A stretch of DNA of 64,000 bases from Microbacterium luteolum (GCF_039533965.1 NZ_BAAAUN010000001.1:868001-932000), one strand, 5' to 3'; counted from the stretch's first letter, positions 1 through 10,712 are shown. Notes: a model not told the origin generated them from the sequence alone. Made by a program: numbers and translations.

Positions 1-409
1 CGAGGCGGCTGCCCAGGGCGAGCTCGAGCTCGGCGTTGGCGGCGATCACGCGGGAGAACCCGAAGATCTCCGCCTCGAGATCGGCGCCGGGCTCCGCGAT
101 CGCTGCAGCGCGGATCGCGAGCTCCTCGATGCCATCCACCAGCTCGGAGGCGTTCGACCAGCGCTCGGCGACGACGGTCTTCAAGACGCTCTGCGCGTCT
201 GCGGAGAATCCGCCGAAGATCGCTGTGACGACGTTCTGTCGCGCGTCGGCCGGAGCCGACGGGTCGGCCAGCGCGCCGCTCAGCTGGGACGACTCGCTCA
301 CGGCGCGCCCGGCAGCGAAGAGCTCCCGTGCGGTGTCGAGAGTGACGCCCTTCGCTGCGGCAAGCGTCTCGATGGATGCCGCGAGTGCCTGAGTGGTCGC
401 GCTGCCCAT
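1..409 (-). CDS. atpH: ATP synthase F1 subunit delta (partial, C-terminus beyond window)
   Basis: The reverse strand encodes the first ~136 residues of the delta (OSCP-like) subunit, which joins the peripheral stalk to the F1 head of the membrane ATP synthase. The N-terminus begins MGSATTQALAASIETLAAAK and is alanine-rich and helical, as expected of delta. The ATG (409-407) shares one base with the TAA stop of atpF (TAATG), so the two are translationally coupled. Order b-delta and the position directly after atpF are the standard atp operon layout. The gene runs off the left edge, so its stop is not visible. Confidence 0.93.
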   Translation of the reverse strand, partial: MGSATTQALAASIETLAAAKGVTLDTARELFAAGRAVSESSQLSGALADPSAPADARQNVVTAIFGGFSADAQSVLKTVVAERWSNASELVDGIEELAIRAAAIAEPGADLEAEIFGFSRVIAANAELELALGSRL

Positions 410-963
410 TACTGAGCCGCCTTCTCGGATGCCTCGAGATCGGCGAGGAAGCGATCGACGACAGCCGTGGCACGAGCGTCGTCGGAGAGGGTCTCTCCGA
501 CCACACCGCCGGCGAGGTCGAGGGCCAGCGAGCCCACCTCGCTGCGCAGCGAGACAAGAGCGGTCTGACGCTCGGCCTCGATCTGCGTGTGCGCGGTGGC
601 CGTGAGGCGTGCAGCCTCGCTGGAAGCGGCATCCTTGGCCTCGGCGACGATCTTCTTGCCGTCCTCACGGGCGGCCTCACGGATCTCACCGGCCTCGGTG
701 CGTGCCTCCGCCAGCTGGCGGGTGTACTCCTCGAGTGCTGCTTCGGCCTTCTTCTGCGCCTCGTCAGCCTTCGCCATGTTGCCTTCGATGGCAGCGGACC
801 GCTCGTCGAGCATCTTCGTCAGCTTGGGAAGGGCGACCTTCCACACGACGAAGAGGATGACGACGAACCACAGACCCGACCAGATGATGTCGTACCACTC
901 GGGGATCAGGGGGTTCTTCGGTTCCCCCTCCGCCGCGAGGTTCGTGACAAGAGCGTTCAGCAT
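409..963 (-). CDS. atpF: ATP synthase Fo subunit b
   Basis: Subunit b (184 aa) forms the peripheral stator stalk that links the membrane Fo sector to F1. One membrane segment lies near residues 25-45 (after PEWYDIIWSGLW). It is followed by a long charged heptad-like helix rich in Ala, Glu, Lys and Arg (about 50-155), the typical b-subunit coiled coil. The start lies 27 nt after the atpE stop, with a purine-rich AGAAGGAGAC stretch just upstream. It is flanked by atpE and atpH in canonical order. Length is normal for actinobacterial b subunits. Confidence 0.95.
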   Translation of the reverse strand: MLNALVTNLAAEGEPKNPLIPEWYDIIWSGLWFVVILFVVWKVALPKLTKMLDERSAAIEGNMAKADEAQKKAEAALEEYTRQLAEARTEAGEIREAAREDGKKIVAEAKDAASSEAARLTATAHTQIEAERQTALVSLRSEVGSLALDLAGGVVGETLSDDARATAVVDRFLADLEASEKAAQ

Positions 964-990
964 CCTGTCTCCTTCTGAAGTCGGTAGGGA

Positions 991-1966
<976 letters not shown>

Positions 1967-2202
1967 CGGGATGCCCGCGACGTTGAAGAGGATCTCCGGG
2001 AAGAACTCATCGATCGACGGGCCGTGGAACTCGCCGTCAGTGGCGAGTTTAGGGATCAGGGTCGCAGCAAGATTAAACAGCGCGGGCTCCAGCTTCGGGG
2101 CACCGGTCTAAACCGGGGCGACGATGGTCGGTGTGCTATCAGCGCAAGCGCTCGCGGGCGAGCGGCGGGCACTCCTCAACACTATCAGAATATGAGGATG
2201 TC

Positions 2203-2721
2203 CTAAGACCGCTGACCGCCCTCGGACGATCCCTCGTCCGCGCGGTTCTGGGCCCCCGGCGCCACGTCCTCCGGCACCTCGGTCGGCAGCGTCGTGTCGC
2301 TGACGTTCGGCAGGCGCATGCGCGTGAGGACGATCACGTCGATGATCAGCGACATGATCACGCCGGCGACGATCGAGAGGAAGAACACCATCGGCTGCAG
2401 CCACGGCTGACCGCCGAGAAGGATCATCACCACGACGAACAGGCCGAGCTTCAGCAGCCACCCGCCGAGCACGATCGCGAAGAAGAGCTGCACGTAGATG
2501 GGGTCGCCATACCAGCGGTTGGCGACGAGGATGCTGATGCCCGTGATCGCCAGGAACAGGGCGGACAGCAGCACGCCGAGAAGGCCGCTCACGAGCCCTT
2601 CCCCCTGGGCGACGAGGAATCCCACACCACCGGCCACGATCGCGAGCACGGCGGTCGCCACCGCCGACCAGATCAGTGTTCGACGCAGGATCGGCGTGCT
2701 GGATACGGGGCTGGGGCTCAT
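2203..2721 (-). CDS. AtpI-like small integral membrane protein
   Basis: This is a 172-aa protein with about four hydrophobic helices (residues ~17-37, 43-62, 76-98, 103-125) and a hydrophilic, acidic C-terminal tail rich in Pro, Glu and Ser. Its place immediately before the atp genes is where actinobacteria carry an AtpI-like protein, thought to help c-ring assembly or Mg uptake. Sequence alone does not prove that role. The ATG (2721) overlaps the TGA of the transferase gene upstream (TGATG), so the start is well supported and the two are coupled. Confidence 0.75.
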   Translation of the reverse strand: MSPSPVSSTPILRRTLIWSAVATAVLAIVAGGVGFLVAQGEGLVSGLLGVLLSALFLAITGISILVANRWYGDPIYVQLFFAIVLGGWLLKLGLFVVVMILLGGQPWLQPMVFFLSIVAGVIMSLIIDVIVLTRMRLPNVSDTTLPTEVPEDVAPGAQNRADEGSSEGGQRS

Positions 2722-3890
2722 CAGGACTCCACGGGTGTCGGATCGGGTGCAACCCCCGCCGGGCGCTTTCTGCGGCGGGTAGGACTCAGGGTGATGACGA
2801 GGCAGGCCGCGATGCCCACGATGCCGAAGCCGACGCCGGGCAGGTACTGGCCGGGCCAGTCCTCCCGCGCGCCGACGTACATGAGCAGGACAGCGAGAGA
2901 GATGACCGCCGTCCATGCGTAGAAGATGAGGACCGCGTCCCGGTCGCGGTGACCGAGGTCGAGCATCCGGTGGTGCAGGTGCTTGCGGTCGGGCGAGAAC
3001 GGCGACTTGCCGGCGTTCATGCGACGGAGCACCGCCAGGCCGAAGTCGAGGAGCGGCAGCAGGACGACCAGGAGCGGCAGCAGGATCGGGATGAACGCAC
3101 CGAGCAGCTGCGAGCGGCCGAGGCGCTCGGGGTCGAGGGCGGAGGGATCCATCTGCCCCGTGAGAGCGATCGCGGACGTGGACATCAGCAGCCCGAGCAC
3201 CAGCGCTCCGGAGTCGCCCATGAACAGCTTCGCCGGACTCCAGTTCAGCGGGAGGAATCCCAGGCAGGCACCGATGAGCACGGCGGCGATGAACGTCGAG
3301 AGGTTGAAGTAGCTGGAGGCACCCGAGTCGCGCGTGAAGATGTACGAGTAGGCGAAGAAGACGCCGTTCGAGATGAGGCACACGCCGGCGACGAGACCGT
3401 CGAGTCCGTCGATGAAGTTCACGGCGTTCATGACGATCACGATCGCGAACATCGTCATCGTGATGCTGACCCAGCTCGAGAAGACGATCAGGTCGCCGAA
3501 CGGGAGGGAGAGGATCTGCAGCCCGCCGCCCACGGTGATGATCCCGGCGGCGAGGAACTGCGCGCCCAGCTTGATCATCCAGTCCAGATCCCAGAGGTCG
3601 TCGACCACGCCGATCACGGCGATCAGGAAGGAGGCGCCGAGGATCGACCACATGGTCGTCGGCGGGATCCAGATGCTCTGGAAGAAGGGGTTGGTCGCCG
3701 AGAACGCGAAGGCGGCGGCGATGCCGAGGAAGATCGCGACGCCGCCGAGCCTCGGAGTGGGCGTCGTGTGCACGTCGCGATCGCGGATGCCGGGATAGAG
3801 CTTGAAGCGCAGGCTCAGCCGCCAGACCGCCCACGTCAACCCGAAGGTGAGGACGGCGGTGATGACGATCGTGAAGAGGTACTGCTTCAC
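2721..3890 (-). CDS. WecA/TagO/MraY-family undecaprenyl-phosphate sugar-1-phosphate transferase
   Basis: This polytopic membrane enzyme (389 aa) moves a sugar-1-phosphate, usually GlcNAc-1-P, from UDP-sugar to undecaprenyl phosphate at the inner face of the membrane, priming cell-wall glycopolymer synthesis. Family motifs are visible: the Mg-binding Asp pair in GVVDD (97-98), NAVNFIDGLDGL (155-166), GDSGA (225-229) and the HLHH motif near residue 305. About ten to eleven helices are present. WecA-type is favoured over MraY because the actinobacterial wecA homologue sits just upstream of the atp operon and dcw genes are absent. Its ATG overlaps the TGA of the preceding gene by 4 nt (ATGA). Confidence 0.88.
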   Translation of the reverse strand: MKQYLFTIVITAVLTFGLTWAVWRLSLRFKLYPGIRDRDVHTTPTPRLGGVAIFLGIAAAFAFSATNPFFQSIWIPPTTMWSILGASFLIAVIGVVDDLWDLDWMIKLGAQFLAAGIITVGGGLQILSLPFGDLIVFSSWVSITMTMFAIVIVMNAVNFIDGLDGLVAGVCLISNGVFFAYSYIFTRDSGASSYFNLSTFIAAVLIGACLGFLPLNWSPAKLFMGDSGALVLGLLMSTSAIALTGQMDPSALDPERLGRSQLLGAFIPILLPLLVVLLPLLDFGLAVLRRMNAGKSPFSPDRKHLHHRMLDLGHRDRDAVLIFYAWTAVISLAVLLMYVGAREDWPGQYLPGVGFGIVGIAACLVITLSPTRRRKRPAGVAPDPTPVES

Positions 3891-4630
3891 GGGTTCCCGT
3901 CCTGCTGCTCCTCCGCGTCGGGCTCGTGCGGGTGATCCTCGTGCGACTCCTGCGCCTCGTCGGACTCGAGCAGGTCGCCGAGCACCTCGTGCAGCTGCGC
4001 GCGCGTCACGACGCCGTGACGGAGGATGCGCACGACGCCCTGCTCCTCGTCGCCGCGTCGGACGAGCGAGGTGGCGTCGACGATCGTCGAGGAGATGCCG
4101 TTCTTGCTCATGCCGTCGGCGAGATACACCGCGACGCTGTCGCCGAGCATCTTCTCCGCGTCGAGGGCCGAGATCGCGGCATCCTGACCCGTGAGGTTCG
4201 CGCTGGACACCGCGAGCGGGCCGGTCTCGGCCAGCAGCTCGAGCGCCACGTGGCCCTCCGGCATGCGTACGGCGACGGTTCCGAGGGTCTCCCCCAGGTC
4301 CCAGACCAGCGACGGCTGCGCGGGGAGCACGATCGTGAGGCCGCCGGGCCAGAACGCGTCGACGAGACGCTGCACGGGCTCCGGCACCGACTCGGCCAGG
4401 GCCGCGAGAGTGTCCTTCGACCCGATCAGCACGGGCGGCGGCTGGTTGCGACCGCGGCCCTTGGCGTCGAGAAGACGCTGCACGGCGGTCGGCGAGAAGG
4501 CGTCGGCGGCGACGCCGTACACGGTGTCTGTGGGCATGACGATGAGTTCACCGCGGCCGATCGCCTGGCGTGCGTGGCGCATTCCGGCGAGCAGCTGCGC
4601 CTCGTCGCGGCAGTCGAAGATGGTTGACAT
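3887..4630 (-). CDS. tsaC: Threonylcarbamoyl-AMP synthase (Sua5/YrdC/TsaC)
   Basis: The enzyme condenses threonine, bicarbonate and ATP to threonylcarbamoyl-AMP for the universal t6A37 modification of ANN-decoding tRNAs. The YrdC fold spans about residues 10-215: KxR-type N-terminus, MPTDTVYGV near 32-40, and the SSAN signature near 140. The last 30 residues are an acidic, low-complexity tail (ESDEAQESHEDHPHEP) outside the catalytic core. There is no long Sua5 domain, so it is the TsaC-like form with a short extension. A TAGAAT -10-like hexamer lies 9 nt before the ATG, implying a very short leader. It overlaps the transferase gene by ATGA. Confidence 0.9.
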   Translation of the reverse strand: MSTIFDCRDEAQLLAGMRHARQAIGRGELIVMPTDTVYGVAADAFSPTAVQRLLDAKGRGRNQPPPVLIGSKDTLAALAESVPEPVQRLVDAFWPGGLTIVLPAQPSLVWDLGETLGTVAVRMPEGHVALELLAETGPLAVSSANLTGQDAAISALDAEKMLGDSVAVYLADGMSKNGISSTIVDATSLVRRGDEEQGVVRILRHGVVTRAQLHEVLGDLLESDEAQESHEDHPHEPDAEEQQDGNP

Positions 4631-4682
4631 GGCGGTTCGATTCTATCCGGGACGGATGCGGCGGAAGCTCGACGTGCGCTGA

Positions 4683-5543
4683 TCAGGGCCGGAGAGCCGT
4701 CGTCGTGCGGTCCCGCAGGGTGAGGTCGCGGTGCGTGGCGGCGGCGCGCCAGCCGTCTTCGGTGAGCAGCTCCCTGATCGACGCGCCCTGCAGCTCGCCG
4801 TGCTCGATCACCAGCAATCCGCCCGATCGCAGCAGTCGCAGCGCCCTGGTGCTGAGCACGCGCACGATGTCGAGGCCGTCCTCGCCGCCGTAGAGCGCCA
4901 GTGCGGGGTCGAACAAGCGGACCTCGGGGTCCCGCGGGATCGCGGCGTCGGGGACGTACGGCGGGTTCGAGATGACGACGGATGCCGTGCCGTCGAGCTC
5001 GGGGAACGCCTCGCCGAGGTCGGAGAGGACGAGCGTGAGGTTCTCCACTCCTGCCGTGTTCCGGGTCGCCCACGCGTGCGCGTCCGGGGAGAGCTCGGCG
5101 GCGAAGATCCGTGCGTGCGGGACCTCGGTCGCCATGGCCAGGGCGATCGCTCCGCTCCCCGTGCCGAGATCGACGCCGATCGGTGCGGGCTCCGGCGCGT
5201 TCAGCAGTGCGTCGATCGCGTACTGCACGACAGTCTCGGTCTCGGGGCGCGGCACGAAGACGCCGGGTCCGACGGCCAGTTCGAGATGGCGGAAGGGAGC
5301 GGTGCCGGTGATGTGCTGGAGCGGCTCCCGGCCGGAGCGCCGCGCCACGAGGAGATCGAGCGCCGCAGCGTCATCCTCCCCCACGCTGTCGCCGCGCACG
5401 ATCGCCGCCTGCACCTCGCCGCGGCGACGACCCAGCACGTGTCCAGCGAGCAGTTCGGCATCGACGAGCGGATCGGGTACCCCGGCGTCCGCGAGGCGCT
5501 GGGCCGCGGCGCGCACGAGGGCGGCGAGCGAGTTCTCAGGCAT
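4683..5543 (-). CDS. prmC: Peptide chain release factor N5-glutamine methyltransferase PrmC (HemK)
   Basis: PrmC uses SAM to methylate the glutamine of the GGQ motif of release factors; prfA lies nearby at 7603-8682. The N-terminal helical domain (1-85) is followed by the methyltransferase fold with DLGTGSG (125-131) and the catalytic NPPY (193-196). I chose ATG 5543 (286 aa) over an in-frame TTG at 5564. A TACGCT hexamer lies 7 nt before the ATG and would fall inside the coding region if the TTG were used. The stop is 52 nt from the tsaC start. The promoter region is shared divergently with cysK. Confidence 0.93.
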   Translation of the reverse strand: MPENSLAALVRAAAQRLADAGVPDPLVDAELLAGHVLGRRRGEVQAAIVRGDSVGEDDAAALDLLVARRSGREPLQHITGTAPFRHLELAVGPGVFVPRPETETVVQYAIDALLNAPEPAPIGVDLGTGSGAIALAMATEVPHARIFAAELSPDAHAWATRNTAGVENLTLVLSDLGEAFPELDGTASVVISNPPYVPDAAIPRDPEVRLFDPALALYGGEDGLDIVRVLSTRALRLLRSGGLLVIEHGELQGASIRELLTEDGWRAAATHRDLTLRDRTTTALRP

Positions 5544-5569
5544 GGCTTCCAGCGTAGAGTGCAAGCGTG

Positions 5570-5581
5570 CGTCACATTTCC
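5570..5581 (+). promoter_or_regulatory. 12-mer CGTCACATTTCC shared with the metY promoter
   Basis: The string CGTCACATTTCC lies 60 nt before the cysK start and recurs exactly at 51617-51628, upstream of metY. Here it overlaps the position expected for a -35 if TAGGCT (5603-5608) is the -10. Sharing between the two sulfhydrylase genes suggests a binding site for a sulfur or methionine regulator. The regulator is unknown and is not encoded in this window. Confidence 0.4.
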
Positions 5582-5641
5582 GGCACCCGAAGCCGCCTCA
5601 CCTAGGCTGGGGCGCAGCGACCCGCTCTGGAAAGGTTCCTC

Positions 5642-6580
5642 ATGCCCGGTATTCACTCCGACATCACCACCGCGTTCGGCAACACCCCGCTCGTCCGCCT
5701 GAACAGGGTCGCCGAGGGCGTCGGCGCCACGGTGCTGGCCAAGCTCGAGTTCTACAACCCCGCATCGAGTGTCAAGGACCGCCTGGGCATCGCCATCGTC
5801 GACGCCGCCGAGGCATCGGGCGAGCTGAAGCCAGGCGGGACGATCGTCGAGGCGACCAGCGGCAACACGGGCATCGCTCTCGCGATGGTGGGTGCGGCTC
5901 GCGGCTACAAGGTGATCCTCACGATGCCGGCATCCATGTCGAAGGAGCGGCGGATGCTGCTCAAGGCTTTCGGCGCCGAGCTCGTGCTGACCGACCCCAC
6001 CAAGGGCATGACCAACGCCATCGCCGAGGCCGAGGCGATCGCGGCGAAGACGCCGGGCGCCGTGCTGGCGAAGCAGTTCGCGAACGAGGCCAACCCGGCC
6101 ATCCACCGCAAGACCACCGCCGAGGAGATCCTCCGCGACACCGACGGCAAGGTCGACTACTTCGTCGCCGGCATCGGCACGGGCGGCACGATCACGGGTG
6201 TCGGACAGGTGCTCAAGGAGCGCATCCCCGGCGTCAAGATCGTCGCCGTCGAGCCCAAGGACTCCCCGATCCTCACCGAGGGCCACCCCGGTCCGCACAA
6301 GATCCAGGGCATCGGACCGAACTTCGTGCCTCCGATCCTCGACCGCGACGTGCTCGACGAGGTGATCGACGTCACATTCGACGACGCGATCCGCCTCGCC
6401 CGCGAGACCGCGGCGAAGGACGGCATCCTCGTCGGCATGTCCAGCGGTGCCGCGATCTGGGCCGCGCTCGAGATCGCCAAGCGCCCCGAAGCAGCAGGCA
6501 AGAACATCGTCGTGATCATCCCCTCGTTCGGCGAGCGGTACCTGTCGACGGCGCTGTACGAGCACCTGCGCGACGAGTGA
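5642..6580 (+). CDS. cysK: Cysteine synthase (O-acetylserine sulfhydrylase), PLP-dependent
   Basis: CysK (312 aa) makes cysteine from O-acetylserine and sulfide. The PLP Schiff-base lysine is Lys45 in ASSVKDR. The substrate loop SGNTG is at 73-77 and the phosphate-binding GTGGT at 179-183. The length is typical of the CysK A-form. The start is supported by GGAAAGG upstream. It overlaps the downstream serine acetyltransferase gene (GTGA), so enzyme and partner are co-expressed and may form the cysteine synthase complex. A 12-mer shared with metY lies upstream. Confidence 0.95.
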   Translation: MPGIHSDITTAFGNTPLVRLNRVAEGVGATVLAKLEFYNPASSVKDRLGIAIVDAAEASGELKPGGTIVEATSGNTGIALAMVGAARGYKVILTMPASMSKERRMLLKAFGAELVLTDPTKGMTNAIAEAEAIAAKTPGAVLAKQFANEANPAIHRKTTAEEILRDTDGKVDYFVAGIGTGGTITGVGQVLKERIPGVKIVAVEPKDSPILTEGHPGPHKIQGIGPNFVPPILDRDVLDEVIDVTFDDAIRLARETAAKDGILVGMSSGAAIWAALEIAKRPEAAGKNIVVIIPSFGERYLSTALYEHLRDE

Positions 6581-7152
6581 GCACGTCGATCTGGGCTCGC
6601 GTGCGCGAGGACATCGCGGCGGCGCGCCTGCGGGATCCCGCTGCACGCAGCGCGGTCGAGGTCGCTCTGCTGTACCCGGGTCTGCATGCCATCTGGGCGC
6701 ATCGCGTCTCGCATGCGCTGTGGCGACGGCGGCTCCGGCTGCTGGCCCGCGCCGGGTCCCAGCTGTCCCGGTGGCTCACGGGAGTCGAGATCCATCCCGG
6801 CGCGACGATCGGTCGACGCTTCTTCATCGACCACGGCATGGGCGTGGTGATCGGCGAGACGGCCGAGATCGGCGATGACGTGATGCTGTATCACGGCGTG
6901 ACCCTCGGCGGTCGCACGCGCGACGCCGGGAAGCGGCATCCCACCCTCGGCGACGGCGTGGCCGTCGGCGCCGGGGCCAAGATCCTGGGTCCCGTGACGA
7001 TCGGCGCGGGAACCGTGGTCGGCGCGAACGCCGTGGTGACGCGCGACGCCCCGGCGGACAGCATCCTCGTCGGGGTGCCGGCCAAGCCCCGCCTGCGCGT
7101 CGTGGGCGAGGACACCCGGGCCCTGCTCACGGCGCCCGACTACTCCATCTGA
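6577..7152 (+). CDS. cysE: Serine O-acetyltransferase
   Basis: CysE acetylates serine with acetyl-CoA, supplying the CysK substrate. The 191-aa protein has the short actinobacterial/Bacillus architecture. A helical N-terminus is followed by a left-handed beta-helix of hexapeptide repeats ([18 protein letters not shown] onward, about 68-165), with the catalytic His region in [13 protein letters not shown]. The GTG start (6577) overlaps the cysK stop as GTGA. The C-terminal tail ends in Ile (APDYSI). A C-terminal Ile is what docks CysE into the CysK active site in studied complexes, so complex formation is plausible here. Confidence 0.94.
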   Translation: MSTSIWARVREDIAAARLRDPAARSAVEVALLYPGLHAIWAHRVSHALWRRRLRLLARAGSQLSRWLTGVEIHPGATIGRRFFIDHGMGVVIGETAEIGDDVMLYHGVTLGGRTRDAGKRHPTLGDGVAVGAGAKILGPVTIGAGTVVGANAVVTRDAPADSILVGVPAKPRLRVVGEDTRALLTAPDYSI

Positions 7153-7162
7153 GCGGCGCCCG

Positions 7163-7570
7163 CTAGCGGCGGCGCGGCTCCTTCGCGTCGACCTTGCGCT
7201 TCAGGAAGATCAGCGGCAGCAGCACGCTGCCGAGAGCGGTGATCAGCCAGACGATCACCGAGCCGAGCAGCCAGCCGGTGAGGTCGACGATGCGCAGGCC
7301 GCCGATGGGCAGCAGCACCACGATGACGAGGGCGATCAGCGTCGAGAAGATCCCGATGCCGCCCATGAGGACCGGCGCGTAGCGATCGGCCAGCTTGCTG
7401 ACCCACGGCGCGAGCACGCTCTGCAGGATCGCGAAGATCAGGATGCAGATGACGAAGCCCCACCACTTGTCCCATTGGATCTGGAAGCCCGCGAGGAGCG
7501 CATCGGCGACGATGAGGCCGAGACCTGCGGACACGACGTACATGAGCCCGCGGAACAGGAGTGTGATCAC
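7163..7570 (-). CDS. Small four-helix membrane protein (phage holin family/PF04020-like)
   Basis: This is a 135-aa hydrophobic protein with four predicted helices (about 5-25, 34-55, 68-90, 100-122) and a basic tail ending KRKVDAKEPRRR. The pattern and length match the widespread small membrane family annotated as mycobacterial phage holin superfamily IV. Despite the name it is chromosomal, and no lysis role is implied. GTG start 7570 is preceded by TAGGCT with a 6-nt gap and no Shine-Dalgarno, consistent with a leaderless transcript. It is convergent with cysE, 10 bp apart. Confidence 0.7.
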   Translation of the reverse strand: MITLLFRGLMYVVSAGLGLIVADALLAGFQIQWDKWWGFVICILIFAILQSVLAPWVSKLADRYAPVLMGGIGIFSTLIALVIVVLLPIGGLRIVDLTGWLLGSVIVWLITALGSVLLPLIFLKRKVDAKEPRRR

Positions 7571-7602
7571 GGGCCGAGCCTAGCGGTCCGCGGCGGCCGA
7601 GG

Positions 7603-8682
7603 TCAGGAATCGTTGCCGACGGCGGCCAGCTGGGCTTCCTCGTCGGCGGCGATGGCACTGGTGATGATCGGATCGAGCGCGCCGTCCATCACCTGATCGA
7701 GGTTGTACGCCTTGAAACCGGTGCGGTGATCCGCGATGCGGTTCTCCGGGAAGTTGTAGGTGCGGATACGCTCCGAGCGATCCATGCCGCGGATCTGCGA
7801 CTTGCGCACATCGGAGGCGGCTGCGGCCAGCTCCTCCTGCTGACGGGCGAGCAGGCGGGCGCGGAGAACGCGCATGCCGGCCTCGCGGTTCTGCAGTTGC
7901 GACTTCTCGTTCTGCATCGAGACGACGATGCCGGTCGGCACATGCGTGATGCGCACGGCGGAGTCGGTCGTGTTCACCGACTGGCCGCCGGGGCCGGACG
8001 AGCGGAACACGTCGATCTTCAGATCGTTCTGATCGATCTGGATCTCTTCGGGCTCATCCACCTCGGGGAAGACCAGCACGCCGGTCGTCGAGGTGTGGAT
8101 ACGTCCCTGGGACTCCGTCGCCGGGACCCGCTGCACGCGGTGCACGCCACCCTCGTACTTGAGGTGCGCCCACACGCCCTGCGCGGGGTCGGTCGACGAT
8201 CCCTTGATCGCGACCTGCACGTCCTTGTAGCCGCCGAGGTCGGACTCGTTGCGCTCCAGGAGCTCGGTCTTCCAGCCCTTCGACGCGGCGTACTGCACGT
8301 ACATCCGCAGCAGGTCGGCGGCGAACAGCGCCGACTCGGCACCGCCCTCCCCCGCCTTGATCTCCATGATCACGTCGCGGGCGTCGTCGGGGTCGCGCGG
8401 GATGAGCAGACGTCGCAGCCGCTCCTGAGCGGCCTGCAGCTCCTCTTCCATCGCCGGGATCTCCGCCGCGATCGACTCGTCCTCACGGGCGAACTCGCGC
8501 GCGGTCTCGAGATCGTCGGTCGCTGCGACCCACGCGTCGTGCGCTGCGACGATGCGCGACAGCTCGGCGTAACGGCGATTGACACGCTTCGCACGACCGG
8601 CGTCGGCGTGCACCGCCGGGTCGGAGAGCTCCTCCTGGACCCGGCGATGCTCGTCGATCAGAGTCTGGACGGACTCGAACAC
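7603..8682 (-). CDS. prfA: Peptide chain release factor 1
   Basis: RF1 (359 aa) ends translation at UAA and UAG. The anticodon-like tripeptide PAT is at 187-189 (VPATESQGR), which distinguishes it from RF2 (SPF). The universal GGQ is at 232-234 ([11 protein letters not shown]). The N-terminal coiled coil covers about 5-95. The GTG start at 8682 has GAGGG six bases upstream. The gene follows rho by 8 nt. In many actinobacteria prmC follows directly, but here cysK-cysE and a small membrane gene intervene. Confidence 0.97.
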   Translation of the reverse strand: MFESVQTLIDEHRRVQEELSDPAVHADAGRAKRVNRRYAELSRIVAAHDAWVAATDDLETAREFAREDESIAAEIPAMEEELQAAQERLRRLLIPRDPDDARDVIMEIKAGEGGAESALFAADLLRMYVQYAASKGWKTELLERNESDLGGYKDVQVAIKGSSTDPAQGVWAHLKYEGGVHRVQRVPATESQGRIHTSTTGVLVFPEVDEPEEIQIDQNDLKIDVFRSSGPGGQSVNTTDSAVRITHVPTGIVVSMQNEKSQLQNREAGMRVLRARLLARQQEELAAAASDVRKSQIRGMDRSERIRTYNFPENRIADHRTGFKAYNLDQVMDGALDPIITSAIAADEEAQLAAVGNDS

Positions 8683-8690
8683 GGAATCCC

Positions 8691-10712
8691 TCAGCGGATG
8701 TTGTTGTCGTGACCGTGCGCGCCCGAGGAGAGCGCGGGGATCGACTTCTGCATCTGCACGAGGAACTCGACGTTCGAGTTCGTCTCCTTGAGCTTGCCGA
8801 GCACGACCTCGAGGGCCTGCTGCTGGTCGAGGCCCGCCAGGGCGCGACGCAGCTTCCAGGTGATCTTGACCTCGTCGGCCGAGAGCAGCATCTCCTCGCG
8901 GCGGGTGCTCGACGCGTTCACGTCGACCGCCGGGAAGATGCGCTTGTCGGCGAGGGAGCGCGACAGGCGCAGCTCGCTGTTGCCGGTGCCCTTGAACTCC
9001 TCGAAGATGACCTCGTCCATCTTGGAACCGGTCTCGACGAGCGCGGTGGCGAGGATCGTGAGCGATCCGCCGTTCTCGATGTTGCGCGCCGCGCCGAAGA
9101 AGCGCTTGGGCGGGTACAGCGCCGAAGCGTCGACACCGCCGGTGAGCACGCGACCGGATGCCGGGGCCGCGAGGTTGTACGCACGGCCGAGGCGGGTGAT
9201 CGAGTCGAGCAGCACGACGACGTCGCGACCCAGCTCGACCAGACGCTTGGCACGCTCGATGGCGAGCTCGGCGACCGTGGTGTGGTCCTCGGCAGGACGG
9301 TCGAAGGTCGAGGCGATGACCTCGCCCTTCACCGTGCGCTCCATGTCGGTGACCTCTTCGGGGCGCTCGTCGACGAGCACGACCATGAGGTGGACCTCGG
9401 GGTTGTTCTGCGCGATCGCATTGGCGATCTGCTGCAGCACGATGGTCTTGCCGGCCTTCGGGGGCGCGACGATGAGGCCGCGCTGGCCCTTGCCGATCGG
9501 GGCGACCAGATCGATGATGCGCTGGGTCAGCTTCTCCGGAGCGGTCTCGAGACGCAGACGCTCCTGGGGGTACAGCGGGGTGAGCTTGCCGAAGTCGACG
9601 CGGGTGGCGGCGTCGTCGATCGACAGACCGTTGATCGAGTCGACCTTCACGAGTGCGTTGTACTTCTGACGGCCCTGCTGCTCGCCCTCGCGGGGCTGCT
9701 TGATGGAGCCGACGACCGCGTCACCCTTGCGCAGGTTGTACTTCTTGACCTGTCCGAGCGACACGTAGACGTCGCTGGGGCCGGCGAGGTAGCCGGTGGT
9801 GCGCACGAAGGCGTAGTTGTCGAGCACGTCGAGGATGCCGGCGATCGGGATCAGGACGTCGTCCTCGCCGATCTCGGTGTCGAACTCGTCGGTCGGCTCC
9901 GCGCCGCGGCGCTTGTTGCGCTGACGGTTGCGGTTGTTCCCGCCCGGCTGATCGTCTGCGGCACCCGCGGCGGCCTGCGGCTGCTGCTGGTCCTGCGCGG
10001 CACCGTTCTGACCGCGACCACGGTTGCGGCTGCGGTTGCGGTTGCGGCCACGGCCACCCTGCTCGTCGCCACCGTCGGAGTCGGACGCGTCGTTGTTCTG
10101 CGCGTCGTCCTTCTGACCGTTGCCGTTCTGGGCGTTGCCGTTCTGACCGTCATCGCTCTGGGCGTTGCCGTTCTGGCTGCCGCCTCGCGCATTGCTGTTG
10201 CGCGGGTTGCGCTTGGGGGCGGAGTCGTTCTGTCCGCCGTCCTCCTGGCCGGACTCGGCCGGCGCGGCATCGGCCGCGACCTCGGAGGCCGGGGTCTCGG
10301 CCTCGGCCGCAGGCTTCTGCGCACCGCGGCGACCGCGGCCGGTGGTCTTCGGGGCGGCCTCGGCCGGCGCTTCTGCGGCGGCAGGAGCCTCGGTCGGCGC
10401 GGCGGCTGCGTCGGCGGCAGGAGCGTCGGCATCCGCCTTCTTCGCACGGCTTCGGCGCGGGGCCTTCGCCTTGGGGGCGGCCTCTGCGGTCTCGGCGCCG
10501 TCGCTGGACGGCGCTGCCTTCGGCTCGGCGGCCGCGGACGCGGCATCCTTCGCCTCGGCGGCCTTCTCGGCCTTCGCCGCGGCCGTCGCGGTGGTGGCAC
10601 GACGCGGTGCGCGCTTGCGCGCCGGGGCGGCCGTCTCGGTACCGGCAGCAGCCGCAGGGGCGTCGGCGACGGACGTCGTCTGATCGTTCTGGGTCTCGGA
10701 GAGGTTCTCCAC
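8691..10712 (-). CDS. rho: Transcription termination factor Rho with long disordered N-terminal insert
   Basis: Rho is the hexameric RNA helicase/ATPase that releases transcripts. Residues ~285-400 hold the cold-shock-like RNA-binding domain and ~400-673 the RecA-like motor, with Walker A APPKAGKT (416-423) and Walker B LLDSITR. The first ~285 residues are low complexity: an Ala/Lys/Pro stretch (15-155), a Gln/Asn/Gly/Asp stretch with NGNAQ-type repeats (160-215), and Arg/Asn-rich [10 protein letters not shown] (221-230). I see no recognisable Rho_N SAP-like motif. The start is GTG 10712 because AGGGAG lies five bases upstream; an upstream in-frame extension is excluded for that reason. Confidence 0.96.
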   Translation of the reverse strand: MENLSETQNDQTTSVADAPAAAAGTETAAPARKRAPRRATTATAAAKAEKAAEAKDAASAAAEPKAAPSSDGAETAEAAPKAKAPRRSRAKKADADAPAADAAAAPTEAPAAAEAPAEAAPKTTGRGRRGAQKPAAEAETPASEVAADAAPAESGQEDGGQNDSAPKRNPRNSNARGGSQNGNAQSDDGQNGNAQNGNGQKDDAQNNDASDSDGGDEQGGRGRNRNRSRNRGRGQNGAAQDQQQPQAAAGAADDQPGGNNRNRQRNKRRGAEPTDEFDTEIGEDDVLIPIAGILDVLDNYAFVRTTGYLAGPSDVYVSLGQVKKYNLRKGDAVVGSIKQPREGEQQGRQKYNALVKVDSINGLSIDDAATRVDFGKLTPLYPQERLRLETAPEKLTQRIIDLVAPIGKGQRGLIVAPPKAGKTIVLQQIANAIAQNNPEVHLMVVLVDERPEEVTDMERTVKGEVIASTFDRPAEDHTTVAELAIERAKRLVELGRDVVVLLDSITRLGRAYNLAAPASGRVLTGGVDASALYPPKRFFGAARNIENGGSLTILATALVETGSKMDEVIFEEFKGTGNSELRLSRSLADKRIFPAVDVNASSTRREEMLLSADEVKITWKLRRALAGLDQQQALEVVLGKLKETNSNVEFLVQMQKSIPALSSGAHGHDNNIR

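Noticed and set aside
2203..3834. 543-codon minus-strand frame
   Set aside because: Frame-shadow of the WecA-like gene running into the AtpI-like gene; the real start is ATG 2721, overlapping the upstream stop.
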